Shown here piece by piece: positions 50,911 to 64,000 of a stretch of 64,000 bases of DNA. The translations under genes and the position numbers were made by a program. The notes below the pieces were generated by a model. That model saw only the letters and a list, made by a program, of their open reading frames with translations. It had not been told where the DNA came from and ran no database searches. Source of the stretch: Azorinus chamasolen (taxonomy: Eukaryota > Mollusca > Bivalvia > Cardiida > Solecurtidae); assembly GCA_963576725.1 (NCBI GenBank), contig OY755241.1:72855999-72919998 (forward strand). Reading direction: 5' to 3'. Each line of letters starts with the position of its first letter. Positions within the stretch are counted from its first letter, which is position 1.

Positions 50911-53399
50911 ACAGCTGGCTGGAGGGTCAATAGGGCTGGAGACATTACGGAAACCCAACGACACTACCATTCAGATAACGTTAATTTTAAGAAAGGGCGA
51001 AGATTGCTCATTTTGGGGTTTGGTAGGATTGGTCTGCACGCCTTTCTGGCTCTAAACACTGTCTCAGCGAGCTCTGGTTGGTCTTATATTTTCGAGCAGG
51101 GACTCAGCTTTACGCACAAGTATCACACGGGTGGCTGGAGGGTCAATCGGGCTGGAGACATTACGGAAACCCAACGACACTACCATTCAGATAACGTTAA
51201 TTTTAAGAAAGGGCGAAGATTGCTCATTTTGTTGTTTGGTACGGATTGGTCTGCACGCCTTTCTGGCTCCAAACACTGTCTCAGCGAGCCCTGGTTCGTA
51301 TAATGTTTTCGGGCAGGGACTCAGCTTCACGCCCATGTATCACACGGGTGGCTGGAGGGTCAATCGGGCTGGAGACATTACGAAAACCCACGACACTAGC
51401 ATTCAAATAACGTTCATTTTCAAAAAAACAGACGCAGTGGGTCCCATGTTTTTCAAATTGCGCGCTAGTTACCAATCGCCCGCAAGTGTTTGAATGCTTA
51501 AAATGACGCTGACATCTTGGCGAAAAATAATCACCAACATATTCCAATGGGGCATAATTTTTACAGCCGCTATAGTCAAAAGAGCAATCGAATACGGGTA
51601 GAAATGTAAGTTTTTATGGAATTTGTGTCTGGTACGAATTGGTCTGCATGCCTTTCTGGCTCCAAACAATGTCCCATCGAGCTGTGATTGGTCTTATATT
51701 TTCGGTCAGGGACTCAGCTCCACGCCCATGTATCACACGGGTGGCTGGAGGGTCAATCGGGCTGGAGACATTACGGAAACCCAACGACACTACCATTCAG
51801 ATAACGTTTATTTTAAGAAAGGGCGAAGATTGCTCATTTTGGGGTTTGGTAGGATTGGTCTGCACGCCTTTCTGGCTCTAAACACTGTCTCAGCGAGCTC
51901 TGGTTGGTCTTATAATTTCGGGCAGGGACTCAGCTTCACGCCCATGTATCACACGGGTGGCTGGAGGGTCAATCGGGCTGGAGACATTACGGAAACCCAA
52001 CGACACTACCATTCAGATAACGTTAATTTTAAGAAAGGGCGAAGATTGCTCATTTTGGAGTTTGTTAGGACTGGTCTGCACGCCTTTCTGGCTCCAAACA
52101 CTGTCTCAGCGAGCTCTGGTTGGTCTTATATTTTCGGGCAGGAACTCAGCTTCACGCCCATGTATCACACGGGTGGCTGGAGGGTCAATCGGGCTGGAGA
52201 CATTACGAAAACCCACGACACTAGCATTCAAATAACGTTCATTTTCAAAAAACGGACGCAGTGGGTCCCATGTTTTTCAAATTGCGCGCTCGTTACCAAT
52301 CGCCCGCAAGTGTTTGAGGGCTTAAAATAACGCTGACATCTTGGCGAAAAATAATCACCAACATATTCCAATGGGACATAATTTTTACAGCCGCTATAGT
52401 CAAAAGAGCAATCGAAGACGGGTAGAAATGTACGTTTTAATGGAATTTGTGTCTGGTACGAATTGGTCTGCATGCCTTTCTGCTCCAAACAATGTCCCAT
52501 CGAGCTGTGATTGGTCTTATATTTTCGGGCAGGGACTCAGCTCCACGCTCATGTACCTAACGGGTGGCTGGAGGGTCAATAGGGCTGGAGACATTACGGA
52601 AACCCAACGACACTACCATTCAGATAACGTTAATTTTAAGAAAGGGCGAAGATTGTTCATTTTGGGGTTTGGTAGGATTGGTCTGCACGCCTTTCTGGCT
52701 CTAAACACTGTCTCAGCGAGCTCTGGTTGGTTTTATATTTTCGGGCAGGGACTCAGCTTCACGCCCATGTATAACACGGGTGGCTGAAGGGTGGCTGAAC
52801 AATCGCCCGCAAGTGTTTGAGGGCTTAAAATGACACTGACATCTTGGCTAAAAATAATCACCAACATATTCCAATGGGACATAATTTTTACAGCCGCTAT
52901 AGTCAAAAGAGCAATCGAAGACGGGTAGAAATGTAAGTTTTTATGGAATTTGTGTCTGGTACGAATTGGTCTGAATGCCTTTCTGGCTCCAAACAATGTC
53001 CCATCGAGTTGTGATTGGTCTTATATTTTCGGGCAGGGACTCAGCTCCATGCCCATGTATCACACGGGTGGCTGGAGGGTCAATCGGGCTGGAGACATAA
53101 CGGAAACCCAACGACACTACCATTCAGATAACGTTAATTTTAAGAAAGGGCGAAGATTGCTAATTTTGGGGTTTGGTAGGATTGGTCTGCACGCCTTCCT
53201 GGCTCCAAACACTGTCTCAGCGAGCTCTGGTTGGTCTTATATTTTCGGGCAGGGACTCAGCTCCACTCCCATGTATCACACGGGTGGCTGAAGGGTCAAT
53301 CGGGCTGGAGACATTACGGAAACCCAACGACACTACCATTCAGATAACGTTAATTTTAAGAAAGGGTGAAGATAGCTCATTTTGGGGTTTGGTAGGATT

Positions 53400-54780
53400 G
53401 GTCTGCACGCCTTTCTGGCTCCAAACACTGTCTCAGCGAGCTCTGGTTCGTCTCATATTTTCGGGCAGGGACTCAGCTCCAAGCCTATGTATCACAAGGG
53501 TGGCTGAAGGGTCAATCGGGCTGGAGACATTACGGAAACCCAACGACACTACCATTCAGATAACGTTAATTTTAAGAAAGGGTGAAGATTGCTCATTTTG
53601 GGGTTTGGTAGGATTGGTCTGCACGCCTTTCTGGCTCCAAACACTGTCTCAGCGAGCTCTGGTTGGTCTTATATTTTCGGGCAGGGACTCAGCTTCACGC
53701 CCATGTATCACACGGGTGGCGGGAGGGTCAATCGGGCTGGAGACATTACGGAAACCCAACGACACTACCATTCAGATAACGTTAATTTTAAGAAAGGGTG
53801 AGGATTGCTCATTTTGGGGTTTGGTAGGATTGGTCTGCACGCCTTTCTGGCTCCAAACACTGTCTCAACGAGCTCTGGTTGGTCTTATATTTTCGGGTTG
53901 GGACTCAGCTTCACGCCCATGTATAACACGGGTGGCTGGAGGGTCAATCGGGCTGGAGACATTACAAAAACCCACGACACTAGCATTCAAATAACGTTCA
54001 TTTTCAAAAAACGGACGCAGTGGGTCCAATGTTTTTCAAACTGCGCACTCGTTACCAATCGCCCGCAAGTGTTTGAGGGCTTAAAATGACGCTGACATCT
54101 TGGCAAAAAATAATCACCAACATATTCCAATGGGACATAATTGTTACAGCCGCAATAGTCAAAAGAGCAATCGAAGACGGGTAGAAATGTAAGTTTTTAT
54201 GGAATTTGTGTCTGGTACGAATTGGTCTGCATGCCTTTCTGGCTCCAAACAATGTCCCATCGAGTTGTGATTGGTCTTATATTTTCGGGCAGGGACTCAG
54301 CTCCACGCCCATGTATCACACGGGTGGCTGGAGGGTCAATCGGGCTGGAGACATTACGGAAACCCAACGACACTACCATTCAGATAACGTTAATTTTAAG
54401 AAAGGGCGAAGATTGCTCATTTTGGGGTTTGGTAGGATTGGTCTGCACGCCTTTCTGGCTCTAAACACTGTCTCAGCGAGCTCTGGTTGGTCTTATATTT
54501 TCGGACAGGGACACAGCTCCACGCCCATGTATCACACGGGTGGCTGGAGGGTCAATCGGGCTGGAGACATTACGGAATCCCAACGACACTACCATTCAGA
54601 TAACGTTAATTTTAAGACAGGGCGAAGATTCCTCATTTTGGAGTTTGTTAGGACTGGTCTGCACGCATTTCTGGCTCCAAACACTGTCTCAGCGAGCTCT
54701 GGTTGGTCTTATATTTTCGGGCAGGGACTCAGCTTCACGCCCATGTATCACACGGGTGGCTGGAGGGTCAATCGGGCTGG
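53400..54780 (+). repeat. Array segment duplicated at 59384-60764
   Basis: Rare variants recur at a constant offset of 5984 bp: GGTGGCGGGAGGG, TTCGGGTTGGGACTC, AATTGTTACAGCCGCAATAG, TCGGACAGGGAC, GGAATCCCAACG and AGATTCCTCATTTTGGAGTT. This marks a ~1.4-kb block copied within the array. Confidence 0.85.
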
Positions 54781-55259
54781 AGATATTACGGAAACCCAAC
54801 GACACTACCATTCAGATAACGTTAATTTTAAGAAAGGGTGAAGATTGCTCATTTTGGGGTTTGGTAGGATTGGTCTGCACGCCTTTCTGGCTCCAAACAC
54901 TGTCTCAGCGAGCTCTGGTTCGTCTTATATTTTCGGGCAGGGACTCAGCTCCAAGCCTATGTATCACAAGGGTGGCTGAAGGGTCAATCGGGCTGGAGAC
55001 ATTACGGAAACCCAACGACACTACCATTCAGATAACGTTAATTTTAAGAAAGGGCGAAGATTGCTCATTTTGGGGTTTGGTAGGATTGGTCTGCACGCCT
55101 TTCTGGCTCCAAACACTGTCTCAGCGAGCTCTGGTTGGTCTTATATTTTCGGACAGGGACTCAGCTTCACGCCCATGTATCACACGGGTGGCTGGAGGGT
55201 CAATCGGGCTGGAGACATTACGAAAACCCACGACACTAGCATTCAAATAACGTTCGTTT

Positions 55260-56335
55260 TCAAAAAACGGACGCAGTGGGTCCCATGTTTTTCAAATTGC
55301 GCGCTCGGTACCAATCGCCCGCAAGTGTTTGAGGGCTTAAAACGACTCTTACATCTTGGCAAAAAATAATCACCAACATATTCAAATGGGACATAATTTT
55401 TACAGCCGCTATAGTCAAAAGAGCAATCGAAGACGGGTAGAAATGTAAGTTTTTATGGAATTTGTGTCTGGTACGAATTGGTCTGCATGCCTTTCTGGCT
55501 CCAAACAATGTCCCATCGAGTTGTGATTGGTCTTATATTATCGGGCAGGGACTCAGCTCCACGCCCATGTATCACACGGGTGGCGGGAGGGTCAATCGGG
55601 CTGGAGACATAACGGAAACCCAACGACACTACCATTCAGATAACGTTAATTTTAAGAAAGGGCGAAGATTGCTCATTTTGGGGTTTGGTAGGATTGGTCT
55701 GCATGCATGGAATTTGTGTCTGGTACGAATTGGTCTGCATGCCTTTCTGGCTCCAAACAATGTCCCATCGAGTTGTGATTGGTCTTATATTATCGGGTAG
55801 GGACTCAGCTCCACGCCCATGTATCACACGGGTGGCGGGAGGGTCAATCGGGCTGGAGACATTACGGAAACCCAACGACACTACCATTCAGATAACGGTT
55901 AATTTTAAGAAAGGGCGAAGATTGTTCAATTTGGGGTTTGGTAGGATTGGTCTGCACGCCTTTCTGGCTCCAAACACTGTCTCAGCGAGCTGTGGTAGGT
56001 CTTATATTTTCGGGCTGGGACTCAGCTCCACGCCCATGTATCACACGGGTGGCTGGAGGGTCAATCGGGCTGGAGACATTACGGAAACCCAACGACACTA
56101 CCATTCAGATAACGTTAATTTTAAGAAAGGGCGAAGATTATTCATTTTGGGGTTTGGTAGGATTGGTTTGCACGCCTTTCTGGCTCTAAACACTGTCTCA
56201 GCGAGCTGTGGTAGGTCTTATATTTTCGGGCAGGGACTCAGCTCCACGCCCATGTATCACACGGGTGGCTGGAGGGTCAATCGGGCTGGAGACATTACGG
56301 AATCCCAACGACACTAGCATTCAAATAACGTTCGT
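55260..56335 (+). repeat. Array segment duplicated at 56338-57413
   Basis: A 1078-bp block is repeated head to tail. Both copies have the unusual junction TCTGCATGCATGGAATTTGT, where a middle unit was fused directly to a spacer end, and also TATATTATCGGG and AACGGTTAATTTTAAG. Confidence 0.9.
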
Positions 56336-59300
56336 TTTCAAAAAACGGACGCAGTGGGTCCCATGTTTTTCAAATTGCGCGCTCGGTACCAATCGCCCGC
56401 AAGTGTTTGAGGGCTTAAAACGACGCTTACATCTTGGCAAAAAATAATCACCAACATATTCAAATGGGACATAATTTTTACAGCCGCTATAGTCAAAAGA
56501 GCAATCGAAGACGGGTAGAAATGTAAGTTTTTATGGAATTTGTGTCTGGTACGAATTGGTCTGCATGCCTTTCTGGCTCCAAACAATGTCCCATCGAGTT
56601 GTGATTGGTCTTATATTATCGGGCAGGGACTCAGCTCCACGCCCATGTATCACACGGGTGGCGGGAGGGTCAATCGGGCTGGAGACATAACGGAAACCCA
56701 ACGACACTACCATTCAGATAACGTTAATTTTAAGAAAGGGCGAAGATTGCTCATTTTGGGGTTTGGTAGGATTGGTCTGCATGCATGGAATTTGTGTCTG
56801 GTACGAATTGGTCTGCATGCCTTTCTGGCTCCAAACAATGTCCCATCGAGTTGTGATTGGTCTTATATTATCGGGTAGGGACTCAGCTCCACGCCCATGT
56901 ATCACACGGGTGGCGGGAGGGTCAATCGGGCTGGAGACATTACGGAAACCCAACGACACTACCATTCAGATAACGGTTAATTTTAAGAAAGGGCGAAGAT
57001 TGTTCAATTTGGGGTTTGGTAGGATTGGTCTGCACGCCTTTCTGGCTCCAAACACTGTCTCAGCGAGCTGTGGTAGGTCTTATATTTTCGGGCAGGGACT
57101 CAGCTCCACGCCCATGTATCACACGGGTGGCTGGAGGGTCAATCGGGCTGGAGACATTACGGAAACCCAACGACACTACCATTCAGATAACGTTAATTTT
57201 AAGAAAGGGCGAAGATTATTCATTTTGGGGTTTGGTAGGATTGGTTTGCACGCCTTTCTGGCTCTAAACACTGTCTCAGCGAGCTGTGGTAGGTCTTATA
57301 TTTTCGGGCAGGGACTCAGCTCCACGCCCATGTATCACACGGGTGGCTGGAGGGTCAATCGGGCTGGAGACATTACGGAAACCCAACGACACTACCATTC
57401 AGATAACGTTAATTTTAAGAAAGGGCGAAGATTATTCATTTTGGGGTTTGGTAGGATTGGTTTGCACGCCTTTCTGGCTCTAAACACTGTCTCAGCGAGC
57501 TCTGGTTGGTTTTATATTATCGGGCAGGGACTCAGCTTCACGCCCATGTATAACACGGGTGGCTGAACAATCGCCCGCAAGTGTTTGAGGGCTTAAAATG
57601 ACACTGACATCTTGGCTAAAAATAATCACCAACATATTCCAATGGGACATAATTTTTACAGCCGCTATAGTCAAAAGAGCAATCGAAGACGGGTAGAAAT
57701 GTAAGTTTTTATGGAATTTGTGTCTGGTACGAATTGGTCTGAATGCCTTTCTGGCTCCAAACAATGTCCCATCGAGCTGTGATTGGTCTTATATTTTCGG
57801 GCCGGGACTCAGCTCCACGCCCATGTATCACACGGGTGGCTGGAGGGTCAATCGGGCTGGAGACATTACGGAAACCCAACGACACTACCATTCAGATAAC
57901 GTTAATTTTAAGAAAGGGCGAAGATTGCTAATTTTGGGGTTTGGTAGGATTGGTCTGCACGCCTTCCTGGCTCCAAACACTGTCTCAGCGAGCTCTGACT
58001 GGTCTTATATTTTCGGGCAGGGACTCCGCTTCACGTCCATGTATTACACGGGTGGGTGGAGGGTCAATCGGGCTGGAGACATTACGAAAACCCACGACAC
58101 TAGCATTCAAATAACGTTCATTTTCAAAAAACGGACGCAGTAGGTCCCATGTTTTTCAAATTGCGCGCTCGTTACCAATCGCCCGCAAGTGTTTTAGGAC
58201 TTAAAATGACGCTGACATCTTTGCGAAAAATAATCACCAACATATTCCAATGGGGCATAATTTTTAGAGCCGCTATAGTCAAAAGAGCAATCGAAGACGG
58301 GTAGAAATGTACGTTTTAATGGAATTTGTGTCTGGTACGAATTGGTCTGCATGCCTTTCTGGCTCCAAACAATGTCCCATCGAGCTGTGATTGGTCTTAT
58401 ATTTTCGGGCCGGGACTCAGCTCCACGCCCATGTATCACACGGGTGGCTGGAGGGTCAATCGGGCTGGAGACATTACGGAAACCCAACGACACTACCATT
58501 CAGATAACGTTAATTTTAAGAAAGGGCGAAGATTGCTCATTTTGGGGTTTGGTAGGATTGGTCTGCATGCCTTTCTGGTTCTAAACACTGTCTCAGCGAG
58601 CTCTGGTTGGTCTTATATTTTCGGGCAGGGACTCAGTTTCACGCCCATGTATCACACGGGTGGCTGGAGGGTCAATCGGGCTGGAGACATTACGGAAACC
58701 CAACGACACTACCATTCAGATAACGTTAATTTTAAGAAATGGTGAAGATTGCTCATTTTGGGGTTTGGTAGGATTGGTCTGCACGCCTTTCTGGCTCCAA
58801 ACACTGTCTCAACGATCTCTGGTTGGTCTTATATTTTCGGGCAGGGACTCAGCTTCACGCCCATGTATCACACGGGTGGCTGGAGGGTCAATCGGGCTGG
58901 AGACATTACAAAAACCCACGACACTAGCATTCAAATAACGTTCATTTTCAAAAAACGGACGCAGTGGGTCCCACGTTTTTCAAACTGCGCACTCGTTACC
59001 AATCGCCCGCAAGTGTTTGAGGGCTTAAAATGACGCTGACATCTTGGCAAAAAATAATCACCAACATATTCCAATGGGACATCATTTTTACAGCCGCTAT
59101 AGTCAAAAGAGCAATCGAAGACGGGTAGAAATGTAAGTTTTTATGGAATTTGTGTCTGGTACGAATTGGTCTACATGCCTTTCTGGCTCCAAACAATGTC
59201 CCATCGAGCTGTAATTGGTCTTATATTTTCGAGCAGGGACTCAGCTCCACGCCCATGTATCACACGGCTGGCTGGAGGGTCAATCGCGCTGGAGACATTA

Positions 59301-62300
59301 CGGAAACCCAACGACACTACCATTCAGATAACGTTAATTTTAAGAAAGGGCGAAGATTGTTAATTTTGGGGTTTGGTAGGATTGGTCTGCACGCCTTTCT
59401 GGCTCCAAACACTGTCTCAGCGAGCTCTGGTTCGTCTTATATTTTCGGGCAGGGACTCAGCTCCAAGCTTATGTATCACAAGGGTGGCTGAAGGGTCAAT
59501 CGGGCTGGAGACATTACGGAAACCCAACGACACTACCATTCAGATAACGTTAATTTTAAGAAAGGGTGAAGATTGCTCATTTTGGGGTTTGGTAGGATTG
59601 GTCTGCACGCCTTTCTGGCTCCAAACACTGTCTCAGCGAGCTCTGGTTGGTCTTATATTTTCGGGCAGGGACTCAGCTTCACGCCCATGTATCACACGGG
59701 TGGCGGGAGGGTCAATCGGGCTGGAGACATTACGGAAACCCAACGACACTACCATTCAGATAACGTTAATTTTAAGAAAGGGTGAGGATTGCTCATTTTG
59801 GGGTTTGGTAGGATTGGTCTGCACGCCTTTCTGGCTCCAAACACTGTCTCAACGAGCTCTGGTTGGTCTTATATTTTCGGGTTGGGACTCAGCTTCACGC
59901 CCATGTATAACACGGGTGGCTGGAGGGTCAATCGGGCTGGAGACATTACAAAAACCCACGACACTAGCATTCAAATAACGTTCATTTTCAAAAAACGGAC
60001 GCAGTGGGTCCAATGTTTTTCAAACTGCGCACTCGTTACCAATCGCCCGCAAGTGTTTGAGGGCTTAAAATGACGCTGACATCTTGGCAAAAAATAATCA
60101 CCAACATATTCCAATGGGACATAATTGTTACAGCCGCAATAGTCAAAAGAGCAATCGAAGACGGGTAGAAATGTAAGTTTTTATGGAATTTGTGTCTGGT
60201 ACGAATTGGTCTGCATGCCTTTCTTGCTCCAAACAATGTCCCATCGAGTTGTGATTGGTCTTATATTTTCGGGCAGGGACTCAGCTCCACGCCCATGTAT
60301 CACACGGGTGGCTGGAGGGTCAATCGGGCTGGAGACATTACGGAAACCCAACGACACTACCATTCAGATAACGTTAATTTTAAGAAAGGGCGAAGATTGC
60401 TCATTTTGGGGTTTGGTAGGATTGGTCTGCACGCCTTTCTGGCTCTAAACACTGTCTCAGCGAGCTCTGGTTGGTCTTATATTTTCGGACAGGGACTCAG
60501 CTCCACGCCCATGTATCACACGGGTGGCTGGAGGGTCAATCGGGCTGGAGACATTACGGAATCCCAACGACACTACCATTCAGATAACGTTAATTTTAAG
60601 ACAGGGCGAAGATTCCTCATTTTGGAGTTTGTTAGGACTGGTCTGCACGCATTTCTGGCTCCAAACACTGTCTCAGCGAGCTCTGGTTGGTCTTATATTT
60701 TCGGGCAGGGACTCAGCTTCACGCCCATGTATCACACGGGTGGCTGGAGGGTCAATCGGGCTGGAGACATTACGAAAACCCACGACACTAGCATTCAAAT
60801 AACGTTCATTTTCATAAAACGGACGAAGTTGGTCCCATGTTTTTCAAATTGCGCGCTCGTTACCAATCGCCCGCAAGTGTTTGATGGCTTAAAATGACAC
60901 TGGCATCTTGGCGAAAAATAATCACCAACATATTCCAATGGACATAATTTTTACAGCCGCTATAGTCAAAAGAGCAATCGAAGACGGGTAGAAATGTAAG
61001 TTTTTATGGAATTTGTGTCTGGTACGAATTGGTCTGCTTGCTTTTCTGGCTCCAAACAATGTCCCATCGAGCTGTGATTGGTCTTATATTTTCGGACAGG
61101 GAATCAGCTCCACGCCCATGTATCACACGGGTGGCTGGAGGGTCAATCGGGCTGGAGACATTACGGAAACCCAACGACACTACCATTCGGATAACGTTAA
61201 TTTTAAAAAATGGCGAAGATTGCTCATTTTGGGGTTTGGTAGGATTGGTCTGCACGCCTTTCTGGCTCTAAACACTGTCTCAGCGAGCTCTGGTTGGTCT
61301 TATATTTTCGGGCAGGGACTCAGATTCACGCCCATGTATCACACGGGTGGCTGGAGGGTCAATCGGGCTGGAGACATTACGGAAACCCAACGTCACTACC
61401 ATTCAGATAACGTTTATTTTAAGAAAGGGCGAATATTGCTCATTTTGGGGTTTGGTAGGATTGGTCTGCACGCCTTTCTGGCTCCAAACACTGTCTCAGC
61501 GAGCTCTGGTTCGTCTTATATTTTCGGGCAGGGACTCAGCTCCACGCCTATGTATCACAAGGGTGGATGAAGGGTCAATCGGGCTGGAGACATTACGGAA
61601 ACCTAACGACACTACCATTCAGATAACGTTAATTTTAAGAAAGGGTGAAGATTGCTCATTTTGGGGTTTGGTAGGATTGGTCTGCACGCCTTTCTGGCTC
61701 CAAACACTGTCTCAGCGAGCTCTGGTTGGTCTTATATTTTCGGGCACGGACTCAGCTTCACGCCCATGTATCACACGGGTGGCTGGTGGGTCAATCGGGC
61801 TGGAGACATTACGGAAACCCAACGACACTACCATTCAGATAACGTTAATTTTAAGAAAGGGTGAGGATTGCTCATTTTGGGGTTTGGTAGGATTGGTCTG
61901 CACGCCTTTCTGGCTCCACTGTCTCAACGAGCTCTGGTTGGTCTTATATTTTCGGGCAGGGACTCAGCTTCACGCCCATGTATCACACGGGTGGCTGGAG
62001 GGTCAAACGGGCTGGAGACATTACAAAAACCCACGACACTAGCATTCAAATAACGTTCATTTTCAAAAAACGAACGCAGTGGGTCCCATGTTTTTCAAAC
62101 TGCGCACTCGTTACCAATCGCCCGCAAGTGTTTGAGGGCTTAAAATGACGCTGACATCTTGGCGAAAAATAATCACCAACATATTCCAATAGGACATAAT
62201 TTTTACAGCCGCTATAGTCAAAAGAGCAATCGAAGACGGGTAGAAATGTAAGTTTTTATGGAATTTGTGTCTGGTACGAATTGGTCTGCATGCCTTTCTG

Positions 62301-64000
62301 GCTCCAAACACTGTCTCAACGAGCTCTGGTTGGTCTTATATTTTCGGGCAGGGACTCAGCTCCACGCCCATGTATCACACGGGTGGCTGGAGGGTCAATC
62401 GGGCTGGAGACATTACGGAATCCCAACGACACTACCATTCAGATAACGTTAATTTTAAGAAAGTGCGAAGATTCCTCATTTTGGAGTTTATTAGGACTGG
62501 TCTGCACGCATTTCTGGCTCCAAACACTGTCTCAGCGAGCTCTGGTTGGTCTTATATTTTCGGGCAGGGACTCAGCTTCACGCCCATGTATCACACGGGT
62601 GGCTGGAGGGTCAATCGGGCTGGAGACATTACGAAAACCCACGGCACTAGCATTCAAATAACGTTCATTTTCTTAAAACGGACGCAGTGGGTCCCATGTT
62701 TTTCAAATTGCGCGCTCGTTACCAATCGCCCGTAAGTATTTGATGGCTTAAAACGACGCTGACATCTTGGCAAAAAATAATCACCAACATATTCCAATGG
62801 GACATAATTTTTACAGCCGCTTTAGTCAAAAGAGCAATCGAAGACGGGTAGAAATGTAAGTTTTTATGGAATTTGTGTCTGGTACGAATTGGTCTGCATG
62901 CCTTTCTGGCTCCAAACAATGTCCCATCGAGCTGTGATTGGTCTTATATTTTCGGGCATGGACTCAGCTCCACGCCCATGTATCACACGGGTGGCTGGAG
63001 GGTCAATCGGGCTGCAGACATTACGGAAACCCAACGACACTACCATTCAGATAACGTTAATTTTAAGAAAGGGCGAAGATTGCTAATTTTGGGGTTTGGT
63101 AGGATTGGTCTGCACGCCTTCCTGGCTCCAAACACTGTCTCAGCGAGCTCTGGCTGGTCTTATATTTTCGGACAGGGACTCAGCTTCACGCCCATGTATC
63201 ACACGGGTGGCTGGAGGGTCAATCGGGCTGGAGACATTACGAAAACCCACGACACTAGCAGTCAAATAACGTTCATTTTCAAAAAACGGACGCAGTGGGT
63301 CCCATGTTTTTCAAATAGCGCGCTCGTTACCAATCGCCCGCAAGTGTTTGAGGGCTTAAAATGACACTGGTATCTTGGCGGAAAATAATCATCAACATAT
63401 TCCAATGGGACATAATTTTTACAGCCGCTATAGTCAAAAGAGCAATCGAAGACGGGTAGAACTGTAAGTTTTTATGGAATTTGTGTCTGGTACGAATTGG
63501 TCTGCTTGCTTTTCTGGCTCCAAACAATGTCCCATCGAGCTGTGATTGGTCTTATGTTTTCGGACAGGGAATCAGCTCCACGCCCATGTATCACACGGGT
63601 GGCTGGAGGGTCAATCGGGCTGGAGACATTACGGAAACCCAACGACACTACCATTCGGATAACGTTAATTTTAAGAAATGGCGAAGATTGCTCATTTTGG
63701 GGTTTGGTAGGATTGGTCTGCACGCCTTTCTGGCTCTAAACACTGTCTCAGCGAACTCTGGTTGGTCTTATATTTTCGGGCAGGGACTCAGATTCACGCC
63801 CATGTATCACACGGGTAGCTGGAGGGTCAATCGGGCTGGAGACATTACGGAAACCCAACGACACTACCATTCTGATAACGTTAATTTTAAGAAAGGGCGA
63901 ATATAGCTCATTTTGGGGTTTGGTAGTATTGGTCTGCACGCATTTCTGGCTCCAAACACTGTCTCAGCGAGCTCTGGTTGTTCTTATATTTTCGGGCAGG

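Larger units (their letters stand above)
47215..64000 (+). repeat. 16.8-kb higher-order tandem array of 216-bp units
   Basis: The basic unit is 216 bp (GGTTTGGTAGGATTGGTCTG, CACGCCTTTCTGGCTCCAAA, CACTGTCTCAGCGAGCTCTG, CAGGGACTCAGCTTCACGCC, CATGTATCACACGGGTGGCT, GAGACATTACGGAAACCCAA). Units come in three positional types. The first has CAATGTCCCATCGAG. The middle type is the standard unit. The last has GAAAACCCACGACACTAGCA and runs into a spacer. Nineteen spacers are seen. The array starts against the ~23-bp minisatellite and continues beyond the window. 216 is 72 codons, so two forward frames stay open across units. Confidence 0.97.

Noticed and set aside
47227..64000. More than fifty separate genes in the terminal array
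   Set aside because: They are repeated reads of one 216-bp unit in overlapping frames and both strands, lacking ATG starts in the main frame. Recorded as one array and one frame type.

Overview
This is repeat-dense eukaryotic DNA with no intact protein-coding gene, no rRNA, no canonical tRNA gene and no CRISPR array. AT-rich unique stretches, dozens of palindromic miniature transposons, many minisatellites, a 5'-truncated non-LTR retrotransposon and tRNA-derived repeats point to an animal. From memory of repeat style, the hairpins built on CAAACAG...GATCC..GATGAGAC suggest a heterodont bivalve mollusc, possibly Dreissena. That identification is inference.

Layout. 0.5-4.7 kb: palindromic miniature inverted-repeat elements (MITEs) and small direct duplications. 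4.8-6.2 kb: a minisatellite built from one arm of the commonest MITE hairpin. 6.27-7.29 kb: an element whose inverted ends each carry a tRNA-like promoter module. 8.2-10.6 kb: a foldback element with internal tandem units. 10.6-25.5 kb: stacked MITEs, a TA-flanked element inserted into a minisatellite, and a long GA/GACA microsatellite. 25.8-28.0 kb: two minisatellites, the first interrupted by a tRNA-headed SINE. 28.155-30.729 kb: a dead non-LTR retrotransposon with a 12-bp target duplication. 31.7-33.3 kb: 25-bp and 37-bp tandem arrays. 33.3-36.1 kb: the least repetitive stretch, with the only plausible pieces of host genes (a terminal exon and a first exon with promoter-like boxes). 36.1-45.7 kb: a PIF/Harbinger-type MITE, a second tRNA-inverted element, many TTAA MITEs, and 72-bp and ~23-bp repeats. 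45.704-47.199 kb: a decayed PIF/Harbinger element. 47.215 kb to the window end: a 16.8-kb higher-order tandem array of 216-bp units.

For reference, MITE families are named here as follows. Flanked by TTAA and ending CCCTTT/AAAGGG or close variants: MITE-A (starts CTCCATGAATATTCATG), MITE-B (hairpin with GCCGAG/CTCGGC apex), MITE-C (hairpin AATAGAGCATTTGCTCC), MITE-D (starts CTTCTCTTGCTGA), MITE-E (CGCCGCC/GGCGGCG apex), MITE-F (starts TTTCCCTGTTCTA), MITE-G (540-770 type). Flanked by TA: TA-1 and TA-2.

The most interesting observations are three. First, at least five sequence-divergent TTAA MITE families share one hairpin blueprint whose stem bases change in a compensating way and which keeps an internal mismatch at a fixed position. 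Second, the terminal array has repeat lengths quantised as 608 + 216k bp, with an acceptor-like/donor-like 39-nt cassette in every higher-order unit. Third, two unrelated ~1-kb elements have inward-facing tRNA-like modules in their inverted ends.
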